Source of the DNA: Nitrospinae bacterium CG11_big_fil_rev_8_21_14_0_20_56_8
GTDB taxonomy: Bacteria; Nitrospinota; Nitrospinia; Nitrospinales; VA-1
Reading direction: 5' to 3'
Assembly (NCBI GenBank): GCA_002796165.1
Contig: PCWF01000113.1
Location: 17,409 to 44,893 of the forward strand
DNA: 27,485 nt
The translations under genes were made by a program, and so were the position numbers. Within the stretch, counting starts at the first letter, position 1; every line of letters starts with the position of its first letter. Under the pieces are notes generated by a model, which had not been told where the DNA came from, did no database searches, and saw only the letters and a list, made by a program, of their open reading frames with translations. Shown one piece after another: positions 13,688 to 21,779 of this stretch.

Positions 13688-15280
13688 GTGGCTACTTCAG
13701 CAAACATTCTTGCGATTTTCGCTCCCAAGGCGCCGGTGGAATCAACCCCGCCCCAGGATCATTACAGCGAAAACGACGACGGATTCAAAAATTTTCTGGA
13801 AGACGCCATCAAGCAAGGTGGGCCGCCTCAGGAAAATTATTCCTCCCGAAATTCCGACCGGCAGGACGCAAAGTCTCTGGAGCAGAACGCGAAGGTAGCG
13901 AAATCTTCCAAAGACGCCCCGGCGCCGGTCCAGAAAACCAAGACCTCCAAACCGGATCCGCAGAATAAGGCTTCAACTCCCGCATCCTCCAGAAAATCCG
14001 GAGCGGTTCGCGACGCCAACGATGCGGCCGCCGCGGACCCCGGCGAAGAATTGACCCGGGACCTGGAATCTCTCGATTTGAATGAGGACCAGATCAAGGC
14101 ACTGCTCGATCTGTTGGCGTCGGGAAACGATGCGGGCGTGGTTCAGTTCCTCCAGAATCTTCTCGGCAACGTGTCCCTTGACGGGGGATCTTCCGTTGAA
14201 GGTCAGGACCCGTCGTCTCTGAAGCCGCAGGATTTGCTGGCGCAAATGAAGGAAGACAAGGCCAGGGCCATCGACCTTTTGGTGCAGGCAGGATTGAGCC
14301 GGCAGGACGCGCGGGACCTGGTCACGAAGCTGGAGACGGCAAAACCGGTCTCCGGACCCGACCCGGCCCGGACCTCGGCGCCGGTCCCCCAGGAAGACGT
14401 GGTGGCTTTAGCCGATTCCAAGGGAGGCAAACCGATCGACGCGAAAGGATCGGGTTCTTCCTCCGCGAACGATCCCAATCGAGAAGGCGTCAAGTCCAAC
14501 AAGGTGGAAACGGCCGACGGCAAGGCCCCTCCGCCCAAACCGCCTTCGCATCCGGATTCCGAAACGCCACGGGTGACGATCGACAAGCCCGAAGCGGGCA
14601 AACCGGCCTCACCTCTGAAGCAGAACGAACAGGGCCCGGAACTGAAATTGGTGGGCGCCGATGCGTCGGCCAAAGGACCGCTCGACGCCGCTTCGCCGGT
14701 CAAAAATCTGGCTGGGGTGAAGGGAACGGTCGAGCTCCAGGTGCAGAACGTGGGCTCGGGAACGGACGGCTCCAGCCGAACGGCGGAGGCGGCCAAACCG
14801 GTCACTCCGGAATCCATCGCCCAGCGCGGCATACCGGAAACCAAAATCGTCAGTCAAATTCTGGATAAATTTTCCCTGCGCACAGCCGGCAACGGCAACG
14901 AAGTCAAGATCAAGCTCGATCCGCCTTCGCTGGGGACGGTAAGAATGAGCGTCTCCACCGTGGGAGAAACGGTTCGCACCACGATCATCGCCGAAAATCA
15001 TGCGGTCAAGCAGGTCATCGAAAACAACCTCTCGCAATTGAAGGATTCGATGAGCGCGCAGGGCCTCAAGATGGATAACGTGACGGTTCTGGTCGGCGGG
15101 GAATCCCAGCAGAACCAGGGGAATCCACACAAGGGACCGGACGACGGACGCTCGTTTTCTTCCGCCTTCCGGCAGGAGGCGCTGAATCAGAAAGCGGCCT
15201 CGCAGGAAGCTCCGCCCGAGGGCCGATGGGCCTTTCGCGGGTCGGGAGAGTACCAGGACTCGATCAGCATTTTTGCATGA
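13688..15280 (+). CDS. fliK: Flagellar hook-length control protein FliK
   Basis: A ~530-residue protein exported through the flagellar type III system, acting as the ruler that switches export from hook to filament. The long N-terminal part is low-complexity, rich in K/P/S/D/A (e.g. APAPVQKTKTSKPDPQNK, APPPKPPSHPDSETP). The conserved C-terminal domain (~395-490) contains VSQILDKFSLRTAGNGNEVKIKLDPPSLGTVRMSVSTVGETV followed by AVKQVIENNLSQLKDSMSAQGLKMDNVTV, typical of FliK. I start at the GTG at 13688 (MATSANILAIF). An upstream in-frame start at 13592 is excluded because the sigma-54 promoter lies inside that extension. It is first in the operon fliK-flgD-flgE; the flgD start is 45 bases after its stop. 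Confidence 0.85.
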   Translation: MATSANILAIFAPKAPVESTPPQDHYSENDDGFKNFLEDAIKQGGPPQENYSSRNSDRQDAKSLEQNAKVAKSSKDAPAPVQKTKTSKPDPQNKASTPASSRKSGAVRDANDAAAADPGEELTRDLESLDLNEDQIKALLDLLASGNDAGVVQFLQNLLGNVSLDGGSSVEGQDPSSLKPQDLLAQMKEDKARAIDLLVQAGLSRQDARDLVTKLETAKPVSGPDPARTSAPVPQEDVVALADSKGGKPIDAKGSGSSSANDPNREGVKSNKVETADGKAPPPKPPSHPDSETPRVTIDKPEAGKPASPLKQNEQGPELKLVGADASAKGPLDAASPVKNLAGVKGTVELQVQNVGSGTDGSSRTAEAAKPVTPESIAQRGIPETKIVSQILDKFSLRTAGNGNEVKIKLDPPSLGTVRMSVSTVGETVRTTIIAENHAVKQVIENNLSQLKDSMSAQGLKMDNVTVLVGGESQQNQGNPHKGPDDGRSFSSAFRQEALNQKAASQEAPPEGRWAFRGSGEYQDSISIFA

Positions 15281-15325
15281 CGATGAAACGCGATTCCGAA
15301 TAAGTCAACTTTGGGAGAATAAATA

Positions 15326-15994
15326 ATGATCTCAGGCCTTACCCCTTTACCTCAGGATACCAAGCAAACGCAGATCACCAACCCGGCCAGCAAACAGCTG
15401 GGGAAAAATGATTTCCTGCGTCTCCTGATCGCCCAGCTCACCACGCAGGATCCGTTGAACCCCCTGGAAGGGCAGGAGTTCACCGCCCAGTTGGCGCAGT
15501 TCAGCAGTCTGGAGCAAATGACTCAGGTCAACACCAATCTGGAAGAGATCCAGAAATTCAACCTCGCCCTGAGCAACCAGTCGTCCATCAACCTGATCGG
15601 CAAAAATGTGGATCTGCCCGGCAACTCGTTCAACTACACGGCCGGAACCAGCAAGTCGATGAACTTCCAGTTGGGTGAGGACAGCTCCGCGGTGCAGGTG
15701 GATATTTTCGACCCGACGGGACAGAAAGTGAAAACCATCGCGCTGACGGACGGGAGCGCCGGTAACCACCAGGTTGAGTGGAACGGGTTGGACAACGCGG
15801 GGCAACAGGCGCCCAGCGGCGCCTATACCTTCCAGGTCACCGCCGAGAACGCGGCGGGCAATGCCGTGTCTGTCCAGACGTTCTCCTCCGGCATCGTGAC
15901 CGACGTGTTGTTCGAGTCGGGGCAGGCCTTCGCCGTTGTGAACGGGCAGAAGATGCCCGTTCAACAGATTTCCCGAGTCAGTTTAAACCCATAG
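15326..15994 (+). CDS. flgD: Flagellar hook capping/assembly protein FlgD
   Basis: A 222-residue scaffold protein that caps the growing hook so that FlgE subunits polymerise. The N-terminal signature is clear: LGKNDFLRLLIAQLTTQDPLNPLEGQEFTAQLAQFSSLEQM (~28-68). The C-terminal half has the FlgD Ig-like/Tudor region with DIFDPTGQKVKTIAL and HQVEWNGLDNAGQQAPSGAYTFQVTAENAAG. Length is normal for the family. The start ATG is preceded by GGGAGAA at a proper distance. It lies between fliK and flgE, the common order of hook genes. Confidence 0.95.
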   Translation: MISGLTPLPQDTKQTQITNPASKQLGKNDFLRLLIAQLTTQDPLNPLEGQEFTAQLAQFSSLEQMTQVNTNLEEIQKFNLALSNQSSINLIGKNVDLPGNSFNYTAGTSKSMNFQLGEDSSAVQVDIFDPTGQKVKTIALTDGSAGNHQVEWNGLDNAGQQAPSGAYTFQVTAENAAGNAVSVQTFSSGIVTDVLFESGQAFAVVNGQKMPVQQISRVSLNP

Positions 15995-16119
15995 GAGGCC
16001 CTTGAAACTCAACGGCCGCCCTGAACTGGCTCCTTGCAATAAAAGATCGGCGAGTGGATTAATCAACTTCTTGAATTATTAAAGGTACTCAAAATTCCAG
16101 GAAAGAGGAGAGTCGACCT

Positions 16120-17385
16120 ATGGCATTAATAAGTTCATTATTCACGGGAGTAACCGGGCTGAACGGAAACTCCAAGGCGATGAATATCATCGGTGACAAC
16201 ATCGCCAACGTGAACACCATCGGCTTCAAGGGAAGCAAGGCCGTTTTCAGCGATATCTTCAGCACCATCCTGACCAACGGTTCCGTCACCAGCCAGTTGG
16301 GCCGGGGCTCCCAATTGCAGGGTGTCATCCAGTCGTTCAACCAGGGATCGTTCGAAAGCTCGTCCAACGCCCTCGACCTGGCCATCGACGGTTCGGGATT
16401 CTTCGTGGTGAACAACGGGAGCGGTAATTTTTACACGCGCGCGGGACAGTTCCGCCTCAACGACGACGGCAAGGTCCAGGCCATCACCGGGGAAATCCTT
16501 CAAGGCCACCAGATCACCAACGGGACGGCCTCGTCGACCGTGACCGACATCGACCTCGCGGGGGTGCAGTCGGCGCCCCAGGCGTCCACCGCGTTCACGC
16601 TGGGGGCCAACCTGGACACCTCGGCCTCGGCGGGAACGACGTTCAACTCCCCGGTCACGCTGTACAACTCCATCGGCGACCAGTTGCTTCTCAATTACCA
16701 ATGGACGAAGTCGGCCACCGCGAACCAATGGAACTTCACGCTTTCATCCAGTAAAGGAACGGTCAGCACCGTCAACGGCGCCGCGTTCACCTCCGGGTCG
16801 GTCACTTTCAACACCAGCGGTGCGCTGTCATCGGTGGCGTTGAACGGGACCGCGCTGGGTTCTCTGGCGGACATCCCCATCGTGGTCAGTTTCGCGGGAG
16901 TCAGCCCGACCGCCGCCGATCTCAGCGTGAACTGGGACATCGCGACGTCCGGGGCCAGCAATGGAAAAATCACGGGATTTTCCGCCGACTCCAACAACAA
17001 CTCCATGGTTCAGGACGGGTTCACCACGGGGACCCTCGTGGGGCTCTCGGTGACCGGCGACGGAACGATCTTCGGGCTGTTCAATAACGGCCAGACGGAG
17101 GACTTGTACCAGATCGCCATGGCCGACTTCCTCGCGCCCTCGGGCCTGACCCGTAAGGGAAGCAACCTGTTCGCCGAGTCCGCGCAATCGGGCCAGCCCA
17201 TCCTGGGTACGGCCGAGACGGGCGGATTCGGAAGCATCATCGGCAACACCCTCGAATTGTCCAACGTGGACCTCGCGGCGGAATTCGTGACGATGATCCA
17301 GACCCAGCAGGCCTTCCAGGCCTCGGCGCGGGTGATCTCCACGACCGACAATCTCCTGACCGAAACGGTCAATCTCGTGAGATAG
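16120..17385 (+). CDS. flgE: Flagellar hook protein FlgE
   Basis: A 421-residue subunit of the flagellar hook. The N-terminal rod/hook helix MALISSLFTGVTGLNGNSKAMNIIGDNIANVNTIGFKGSKAVFSDI and the matching C-terminal helix LELSNVDLAAEFVTMIQTQQAFQASARVISTTDNLLTETVNLVR are those of FlgE/F/G proteins. The length and the Ser/Thr/Gly-rich central domain (~140-330), with LDLAIDGSGFFVVNN at ~85-99, favour the hook protein over the rod proteins. AGGAAAGAGGAGAG precedes the ATG. It is last in the fliK-flgD-flgE operon and is followed by a strong terminator. Confidence 0.95.
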   Translation: MALISSLFTGVTGLNGNSKAMNIIGDNIANVNTIGFKGSKAVFSDIFSTILTNGSVTSQLGRGSQLQGVIQSFNQGSFESSSNALDLAIDGSGFFVVNNGSGNFYTRAGQFRLNDDGKVQAITGEILQGHQITNGTASSTVTDIDLAGVQSAPQASTAFTLGANLDTSASAGTTFNSPVTLYNSIGDQLLLNYQWTKSATANQWNFTLSSSKGTVSTVNGAAFTSGSVTFNTSGALSSVALNGTALGSLADIPIVVSFAGVSPTAADLSVNWDIATSGASNGKITGFSADSNNNSMVQDGFTTGTLVGLSVTGDGTIFGLFNNGQTEDLYQIAMADFLAPSGLTRKGSNLFAESAQSGQPILGTAETGGFGSIIGNTLELSNVDLAAEFVTMIQTQQAFQASARVISTTDNLLTETVNLVR

Positions 17386-17411
17386 CCGTAAGCGCCTGAT
17401 CGCATCTCCAG

Positions 17412-17445
17412 AATCCCTCTCCCTTACAGGGGAGAGGGATTTTTT
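17412..17445 (+). terminator. Rho-independent terminator after flgE
   Basis: AATCCCTCTCCC (17412-17423), a 6-base loop, then the perfect 12-base complement GGGAGAGGGATT (17430-17441) running into a T tract to 17445. It closes the flagellar hook operon 26 bases after the flgE stop. Confidence 0.9.
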
Positions 17446-17610
17446 ATATCCTCTCCTGGCGCCCTTTGCGCCTTTGCGGTGCAAATCGGAGATCCCCGCC
17501 TCCATCCCGAAGCTATCGCCATAATCGCACCTCAAAGGATCCGGCTATCCGCCCCCCGCGGCGGATGGGTTTTCGTAGCGTCCCCTCCCGCTCTTTGCTA
17601 AATTACCCTA

Positions 17611-18528
17611 ATGAACGAGAGGGAACATTACCAGGAAGTCCAGGCGGCGACCCAACTGCGGTTCAACGAATTGTGGCAGGGCAATTTCACCGCCAACGAG
17701 GCGGCGGCCCGGCGCAATCCGGGCGTTCTGGCGCTTCGCGGCAAGTTCAAGGGAGTCACCGCCATCGTGGTGGGCGCGGGACCCTCGCTCGACAAGAACC
17801 TCCGCTTCCTCAACCGCGCGCGCGACCATGCCGTGATCGTGGCCAGCGACGCGGCGCTCAAGCCCCTGGTGAGCCAGGGCGTGGAACCGACCTTTGTCGT
17901 CTGCCTCGACCCGCAGGAAGAGATCACCAAATTTTTCACCGGGGTCCGCCATCGGGGCATGACGCTCGTGGTCCCGTCCATCGTTCATCCCCGGGTCCTC
18001 GACCTGTGGGAAGGCAACGTGGTGTTCTACAACAAACACGCGCCCGACATCCCGGTGCTGGTGGAGATCGGCCGCCGCGTGCCGCACCTGGGGGTTTTGA
18101 CCCCCGGCGGGACCGTGCTCTCGGTGGGGTACGACCTGGCGTTTCAGTCGGGCGCGAACCCCATCATTTTTGTCGGGCAGGACCTCTCATATTCCGAGAA
18201 GAACGTGTACACCCGCGACAGCGCGGGAGGGGAGCAGAGTCTGGAATCCACCCTGGAGCGGCAGAGGGAGAACATCGTCTATGGAAGGGACATCAACGGC
18301 CGGAACCTGCCGACCCTGAAGTCGATGCTCGTGTCCAAGCAATGGTTCGACTGGGCCTTCACCACCTGGGAACGGGATAATCCTCCGGATGTCATCAATT
18401 GCTCCGAGGCGGGCATCCTCACCGACCATTGCCGGTGGATGTCGCTGAGCGAGGCCCTCTTCCGTTACTGCCGGAAAAAGATCAACCCCTCCTGGACGCT
18501 TCAGAAAGCCCTCAAATCGAAACGGTGA
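17611..18528 (+). CDS. DUF115/MptE-like (Maf-type motility accessory factor) protein
   Basis: A 305-residue cytoplasmic protein of the DUF115 family. Conserved parts are AIVVGAGPSLDKNLRFL (~51-67), VASDAALKPLVSQGVEPTFVVCLDPQEE (~77-104) and GGTVLSVGYDLAFQSGANPIIFVGQDLSYS (~168-197). Archaeal relatives (MptE) are 6-hydroxymethylpterin pyrophosphokinases. Bacterial relatives (Maf/PseE) occur beside flagellin genes and transfer nonulosonic acids to flagellin. Location just after the hook operon favours the flagellar glycosylation role, but Maf proteins are usually ~600 residues and this one holds only the core, so the reaction is uncertain. No clear Shine-Dalgarno lies before the ATG, and a terminator separates it from flgE. 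Confidence 0.78.
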   Translation: MNEREHYQEVQAATQLRFNELWQGNFTANEAAARRNPGVLALRGKFKGVTAIVVGAGPSLDKNLRFLNRARDHAVIVASDAALKPLVSQGVEPTFVVCLDPQEEITKFFTGVRHRGMTLVVPSIVHPRVLDLWEGNVVFYNKHAPDIPVLVEIGRRVPHLGVLTPGGTVLSVGYDLAFQSGANPIIFVGQDLSYSEKNVYTRDSAGGEQSLESTLERQRENIVYGRDINGRNLPTLKSMLVSKQWFDWAFTTWERDNPPDVINCSEAGILTDHCRWMSLSEALFRYCRKKINPSWTLQKALKSKR

Positions 18529-18999
18529 ACCGGAAAGGGATCGGCAAATCCCCTAAACCTCTGGCGTGCTTTGGATCCAGCCACCGGTCCCGCGGTGGGA
18601 TTGCGGTCAGCTTTTCGGCTTGGAACCCGGCCTGTCGGCCAGGGTCAGTCAGGCTCTGGTGGCCGAGGAAAGAGAGGGTCATTGGGTCGGGCTGACCTTC
18701 TTCGATGGAAAGATGACCGGATTGAAAAATGTGCGGAAGGGGCGACTGCTTTATGAGAGGTGAGACGGCCTACTGCCCACCGCATCGGACAGAGCCCTCG
18801 GCTCACGGTAACGGAATGCGGTCCACCGGTCACCCAGCTAATAAAAATATAAACCTCGAAGGCCAGAATGGAAAGCGAAACCAACGACGGATTCAACATA
18901 AAGATCGACGACCGGGACCTTAAGGCTGTCCCTGGTGCGTGACGTCAAGTTTATTCCCGGCCGGTAATTTTTTGCGGTTTGTCCGGCGTCAGCGTCTGG
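18529..18999. other. Non-coding / gene debris upstream of hipBA
   Basis: About 470 bases with no gene I can support. Two short open stretches have coding-like sequence but no complete product. One is 18566-18763 (GTG start, ending GHWVGLTFFDGKMTGLKNV...LLYER), with no ribosome site. The other is 18868-18942 (MESETNDGFNIKIDDRDLKA, 24 codons, AAGG upstream). They look like ends of decayed genes next to an acquired module. No tRNA or integrase is seen. Confidence 0.45.
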
Positions 19000-19019
19000 A
19001 TATTCCTGTTCGGGAATAT
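19000..19019. promoter_or_regulatory. HipB-type operator 1
   Basis: ATATTCC-TGTTCG-GGAATAT is a perfect palindrome with 7-base arms and a 6-base spacer, upstream of the hipB -35 element. It resembles the E. coli HipB operator type TATCC-N8-GGATA in layout. The same ATTCC-N6-GGAAT core recurs 50 bases downstream. Confidence 0.7.
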
Positions 19020-19023
19020 TTTG

Positions 19024-19053
19024 TTGAATCAGCCTCCTGATCCGGCATATAAT
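19024..19053 (+). promoter_or_regulatory. hipBA promoter
   Basis: TTGAAT (19024-19029) and a perfect TATAAT (19048-19053) are separated by 18 bases, 32 bases before the hipB start. The -10 hexamer overlaps the edge of the second operator, so binding of HipB there would block transcription. Confidence 0.7.
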
Positions 19054-19067
19054 TCCCTTACGGGAAT
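19052..19067. promoter_or_regulatory. HipB-type operator 2, overlapping the -10 element
   Basis: ATTCC-CTTACG-GGAAT has the same arms and spacer length as the palindrome at 19000-19019. The centres of the two sites are 50 bases apart, close to five helical turns, which would allow two repressor dimers on one face of the DNA. Placement over the promoter fits autorepression. Confidence 0.68.
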
Positions 19068-19085
19068 ATATCTGCGGAAAAGCTA

Positions 19086-19316
19086 ATGAAAATCAAATGC
19101 ACCACGGAGCAAATCGGTCAACTCATCCGGAAAACGCGTAAATCCCTGAGGTTGACTCAGAAGGATCTGGCGCTGACCTCTGGTACCGGTTTACGTTTTA
19201 TCATTGATTTGGAAAAGGGCAAACCCACCTGCCAGTTAGCCAAAACCCTGACGGTCCTCAATACGCTCGGGATCAGACTGGACTTGTTTCCTCCTCCTGC
19301 CTTGGAGAAGGATTAA
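19086..19316 (+). CDS. hipB: HipB-like antitoxin (XRE-family DNA-binding protein)
   Basis: A 76-residue helix-turn-helix protein that should bind HipA and repress its own operon. The Xre-type fold is visible: EQIGQLIRKTRKSLRLTQKDLALTSGTGLRFIIDLEKGKPTCQLAKTLTVLNTLGIRLDL, with the turn at LTQKDLA and the recognition helix around TGLRFIIDLE. Two palindromes ahead of the gene are its probable operators. hipA starts 3 bases after its stop. Base use is richer in A and T than the surrounding genes, suggesting acquisition by transfer. Confidence 0.88.
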   Translation: MKIKCTTEQIGQLIRKTRKSLRLTQKDLALTSGTGLRFIIDLEKGKPTCQLAKTLTVLNTLGIRLDLFPPPALEKD

Positions 19317-19319
19317 AGG

Positions 19320-20597
19320 ATGGCCAGAACGCTTGATGTTTATCTGCACAACCATCTTGTTGGCCATCTGATTCAGAACGATGGCGGCCAGATGGTATTC
19401 GATTATGTGAAACGTTGGCTCGAAGACCCAATGGCGATCCCCCTCTCGCAATCACTTCCCCTGCGAAAGGAACGTTTTACAAGAAAAGAATGCCGGGGAT
19501 TTTTTGCTGGAATTCTGCCAGAGGGAATCAACCGGAAAACCATTGCGGGTAATTTAGGCATCAGCTCTGAAAATGATTACGCTATGCTGGAGCAAATCGG
19601 AGGGGAGTGCGCGGGAGCCGTCACGTTTGTTCCCGCTGGGGGGCCCCTTCCCGAAAGAAACTACGGTTGCCGCAAATTAAGCGACGAGGATCTGGCGGCA
19701 ATCCTTAGAGAATTGCCGCGCCGCCCGCTTATGGCCGGCGACAAGGGTGTCAGACTTTCCCTGGCGGGAGTTCAGGATAAAATTGCCGTTTACGTAAGTG
19801 GTGAAAATGTTTTTCTGCCGTTGGGCGGGGCTCCCAGCACCCATATTTTAAAACCGCCCATAGCGCGTTTTAAAGGTATTGTTTTTAATGAAGCCGTTTG
19901 CATGCAATTGGCGGCCCAGGCCGGTTTGCCCGCGGCCAAGGTGGAAATACATGGCGTGAAGGGAATCGATTACCTTCTTGTGGAACGCTATGACCGGAAA
20001 TCGGTTCCTGTTCTGTCCCCTTTGACGTCGATAACATCTTATGCCAGGCGGATCCATCAGGAAGATTTTTGCCAGGCGCTGGGGGTGCCTCCTGAAAGGA
20101 AATATCAAAGTGAAGGCGGACCCTCATTAGAACGATGTTTTGATTTGATACGGGAGGTTTCCTCCGTTCCAGCGGTGGATCTCCTGCACCTTCTCGACAT
20201 TATGATTTTCAATGCCCTTATTGGTAATAACGATGCTCATTCGAAGAATTTTTCCCTGTTATACCATGAGGGTGAAACACTTGCGACGGCAGGCAGGGTC
20301 TCCCGTTTAGCGCCGTTTTATGATCTGGTGTGCACTGTTTACTATCCGGAGTTGAGCCTGAAAATGGCGATGAAAATGGGCGGGGAGTCCGTGTCAGACA
20401 AACTTTGGCCAAGACATTTTGAAAAGCTGGCCGAAGAAACCGGGCTGGCCAAAAGGGTGGTCGGGCGGGTTCTGGAACTGGCGGAGACGGTGCGGGATAA
20501 GACAAGCGCGATTGAGATCGATCGCGAAGTGGCGGGCGAGGTTATTGCCCTTATCAAAAAAAGATGTGAACTATTTATAAAACGTTTTAAAAAGTAA
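19320..20597 (+). CDS. hipA: HipA-like serine/threonine kinase toxin
   Basis: A 425-residue kinase toxin of the HipA family; E. coli HipA phosphorylates glutamyl-tRNA synthetase and causes dormancy. The N-terminal subdomain (~1-105) includes PLSQSLPLRKERF and FFAGILPEG. The autophosphorylation/P-loop segment RLSLAGVQDKIAV has the candidate serine at 147. THILKPP (~174-180), the catalytic loop NNDAHSKNFSLL (D305, N310) and the metal-binding PFYDLVCT (D335) are all intact, so the toxin looks functional. AAGGA precedes the ATG, and the gene is coupled to hipB. It uses more A/T-ending codons than its neighbours and lies next to gene debris, consistent with a mobile module. It converges on the SUMF1-fold gene, 29 bases away. 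Confidence 0.93.
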   Translation: MARTLDVYLHNHLVGHLIQNDGGQMVFDYVKRWLEDPMAIPLSQSLPLRKERFTRKECRGFFAGILPEGINRKTIAGNLGISSENDYAMLEQIGGECAGAVTFVPAGGPLPERNYGCRKLSDEDLAAILRELPRRPLMAGDKGVRLSLAGVQDKIAVYVSGENVFLPLGGAPSTHILKPPIARFKGIVFNEAVCMQLAAQAGLPAAKVEIHGVKGIDYLLVERYDRKSVPVLSPLTSITSYARRIHQEDFCQALGVPPERKYQSEGGPSLERCFDLIREVSSVPAVDLLHLLDIMIFNALIGNNDAHSKNFSLLYHEGETLATAGRVSRLAPFYDLVCTVYYPELSLKMAMKMGGESVSDKLWPRHFEKLAEETGLAKRVVGRVLELAETVRDKTSAIEIDREVAGEVIALIKKRCELFIKRFKK

Positions 20598-20626
20598 ACT
20601 CCATGTTTGCGCCGGGCCGGGCCGGA

Positions 20627-21463
20627 TCAGTGCGTTTGCGGTGGGTCTTTGGCGCAACGGAACCCCTGCCACACTTTGAACACGCCGGGTTTCTCGTTGA
20701 AGCGGTAGGTGGTGCGCATGTAGTAGGCTTTGTAGTACCAGTTTCCGCCGCGCAGGACCTTGCTGGTTCCGGTTTCCGGTCCCTGCGGATCGCGCGCGGG
20801 AGACTCGCCGTAGTAATCGGAGTCGTGCCAGTCGGCCACCCACTCCCACACGTTTCCCGCCATGTGATACAACCCGTAGGGGGATCGCCCGCCGGGCAGG
20901 CCGTCCACCGGTTCCATCGCCTTGAATCCCATTTCGCCGAATTTTCTTCGGTAGGTGACGAATCCGTTGCCGGGGAATGCGTTGCCCCAGGGAAAGATGC
21001 GCTCGTCGGCGCCGCGCGCGGCTTTTTCCCATTCCGCCTCGGTGGGCAGGCGTTTGCCTTTCCATCGGCAGTAGGCGTCGGCTCCGTACCAGGAGACGCG
21101 GTTGGCGGGGTAGCGCTCAAGGCCTTCATGCGGGCGAAAGCGGCCATCCGATTTTTCGATGGTGACGGCGGCCCCGGTCTCGAAATAACGCGGGCTGTCT
21201 TCCAGGTGCTGGTTGAGAAATTCCGCGAACTCGGCGGCGGTCACTTCGTACAGGTCGATGTAATAGGGACTCAGAAACACTTCGTGCACGGGTTCCTCGT
21301 CGGTATCACCCCAATCCTCGTCGTTTTCGATGTCGAATCCCATAGTGAAGGGCCCTTCGGAAATCGGCGCCATGCCGGGCGGCGCGTCTCCTCCCGCAAT
21401 CGGTGCATGCGCGGTGCAGGCGAGAAGCAGAAACAACACGATCACGATTCCGCCTTTCTTCAT
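20627..21463 (-). CDS. SUMF1-fold lipoprotein coupled to CDGSH protein (no catalytic cysteine pair)
   Basis: A 278-residue envelope protein. Signal MKKGGIVIVLFLLLAC has a lipobox cysteine at 16. The SUMF1/FGE-sulfatase domain shows APISEGPFTMGFD, YYIDLYEVTAAEFAEFL, RVSWYGADAYCRWKGKRLPTEAEWEKAARG, FPWGNAFPG, GLYHMAGNVWEWVADWHDSDYY, VLRGGNWYYKAYYMRTTYR and WQGFRCAKD. In formylglycine-generating enzymes the stretch after RGG(S/N)W carries two catalytic cysteines; here both places are filled by other residues, so formylglycine formation is unlikely. Its ATG overlaps the TGA of the CDGSH gene (ATGA), so the two are translated together. It is paralogous in fold to the lipoprotein at 7579-8448 but keeps the canonical VLRGGNW motif that the other lost. 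Confidence 0.88.
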   Translation of the reverse strand: MKKGGIVIVLFLLLACTAHAPIAGGDAPPGMAPISEGPFTMGFDIENDEDWGDTDEEPVHEVFLSPYYIDLYEVTAAEFAEFLNQHLEDSPRYFETGAAVTIEKSDGRFRPHEGLERYPANRVSWYGADAYCRWKGKRLPTEAEWEKAARGADERIFPWGNAFPGNGFVTYRRKFGEMGFKAMEPVDGLPGGRSPYGLYHMAGNVWEWVADWHDSDYYGESPARDPQGPETGTSKVLRGGNWYYKAYYMRTTYRFNEKPGVFKVWQGFRCAKDPPQTH

Positions 21464-21723
21464 AAAGGTTCGGTGAACAGGGTGGAGCGGGCGGGATCGG
21501 GTATTCGATCGTGGGACCCGTCGCAGAAGGGCCGGGATTTGGTTTTAAGGCACCGGCAGAGTTTGTAGGTCCTGGCCGGATCGAGGGACACGAGAACGGG
21601 TTCTCCCCCGCCCAGCGTGTGGTGGGAGGCGTCGCAGTAGGGCCAATGCTTCGACTGCATGCAGGTGCAGACGAGGATTTCCTTCTCGCCGGTAATTTCT
21701 TCAGGCCCGTTCTTTATAGACAT
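21460..21723 (-). CDS. Tandem CDGSH iron-sulfur domain protein
   Basis: An 87-residue protein with two complete CDGSH-type [2Fe-2S] motifs: CTCMQSKHWPYCDASH (~19-34) and CRCLKTKSRPFCDGSH (~56-71). Both keep the three cysteines and one histidine ligand in the spacing CxCx2(S/T)x3PxCDx(S)H. Two motifs in one chain are typical of the mitoNEET-like class with two clusters per monomer. No export signal is present, so it is probably cytoplasmic and redox-active; its partner is unknown. Its stop overlaps the start of a lipoprotein gene, an odd pairing because that product is exported. Confidence 0.92.
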   Translation of the reverse strand: MSIKNGPEEITGEKEILVCTCMQSKHWPYCDASHHTLGGGEPVLVSLDPARTYKLCRCLKTKSRPFCDGSHDRIPDPARSTLFTEPL

Positions 21724-21779
21724 GGCTTCTACCCAAGGTCCTTATGTTCATCCGTGCAAATATAAATCCGGGAAAGACT

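Noticed and set aside
16040..16060. Possible second sigma-54 site before flgE (TGGCTCCTTGC)
   Set aside because: The GG to GC distance is 8 bases instead of 12, so it cannot be a -24/-12 promoter.
17456..17480. GGCGCCCTTTGCGCCTTTGCGG resembling a -24/-12 promoter or repeat
   Set aside because: Spacing is wrong for sigma-54 (10 bases), and only one copy is seen in the window, so no repeat claim is supported.
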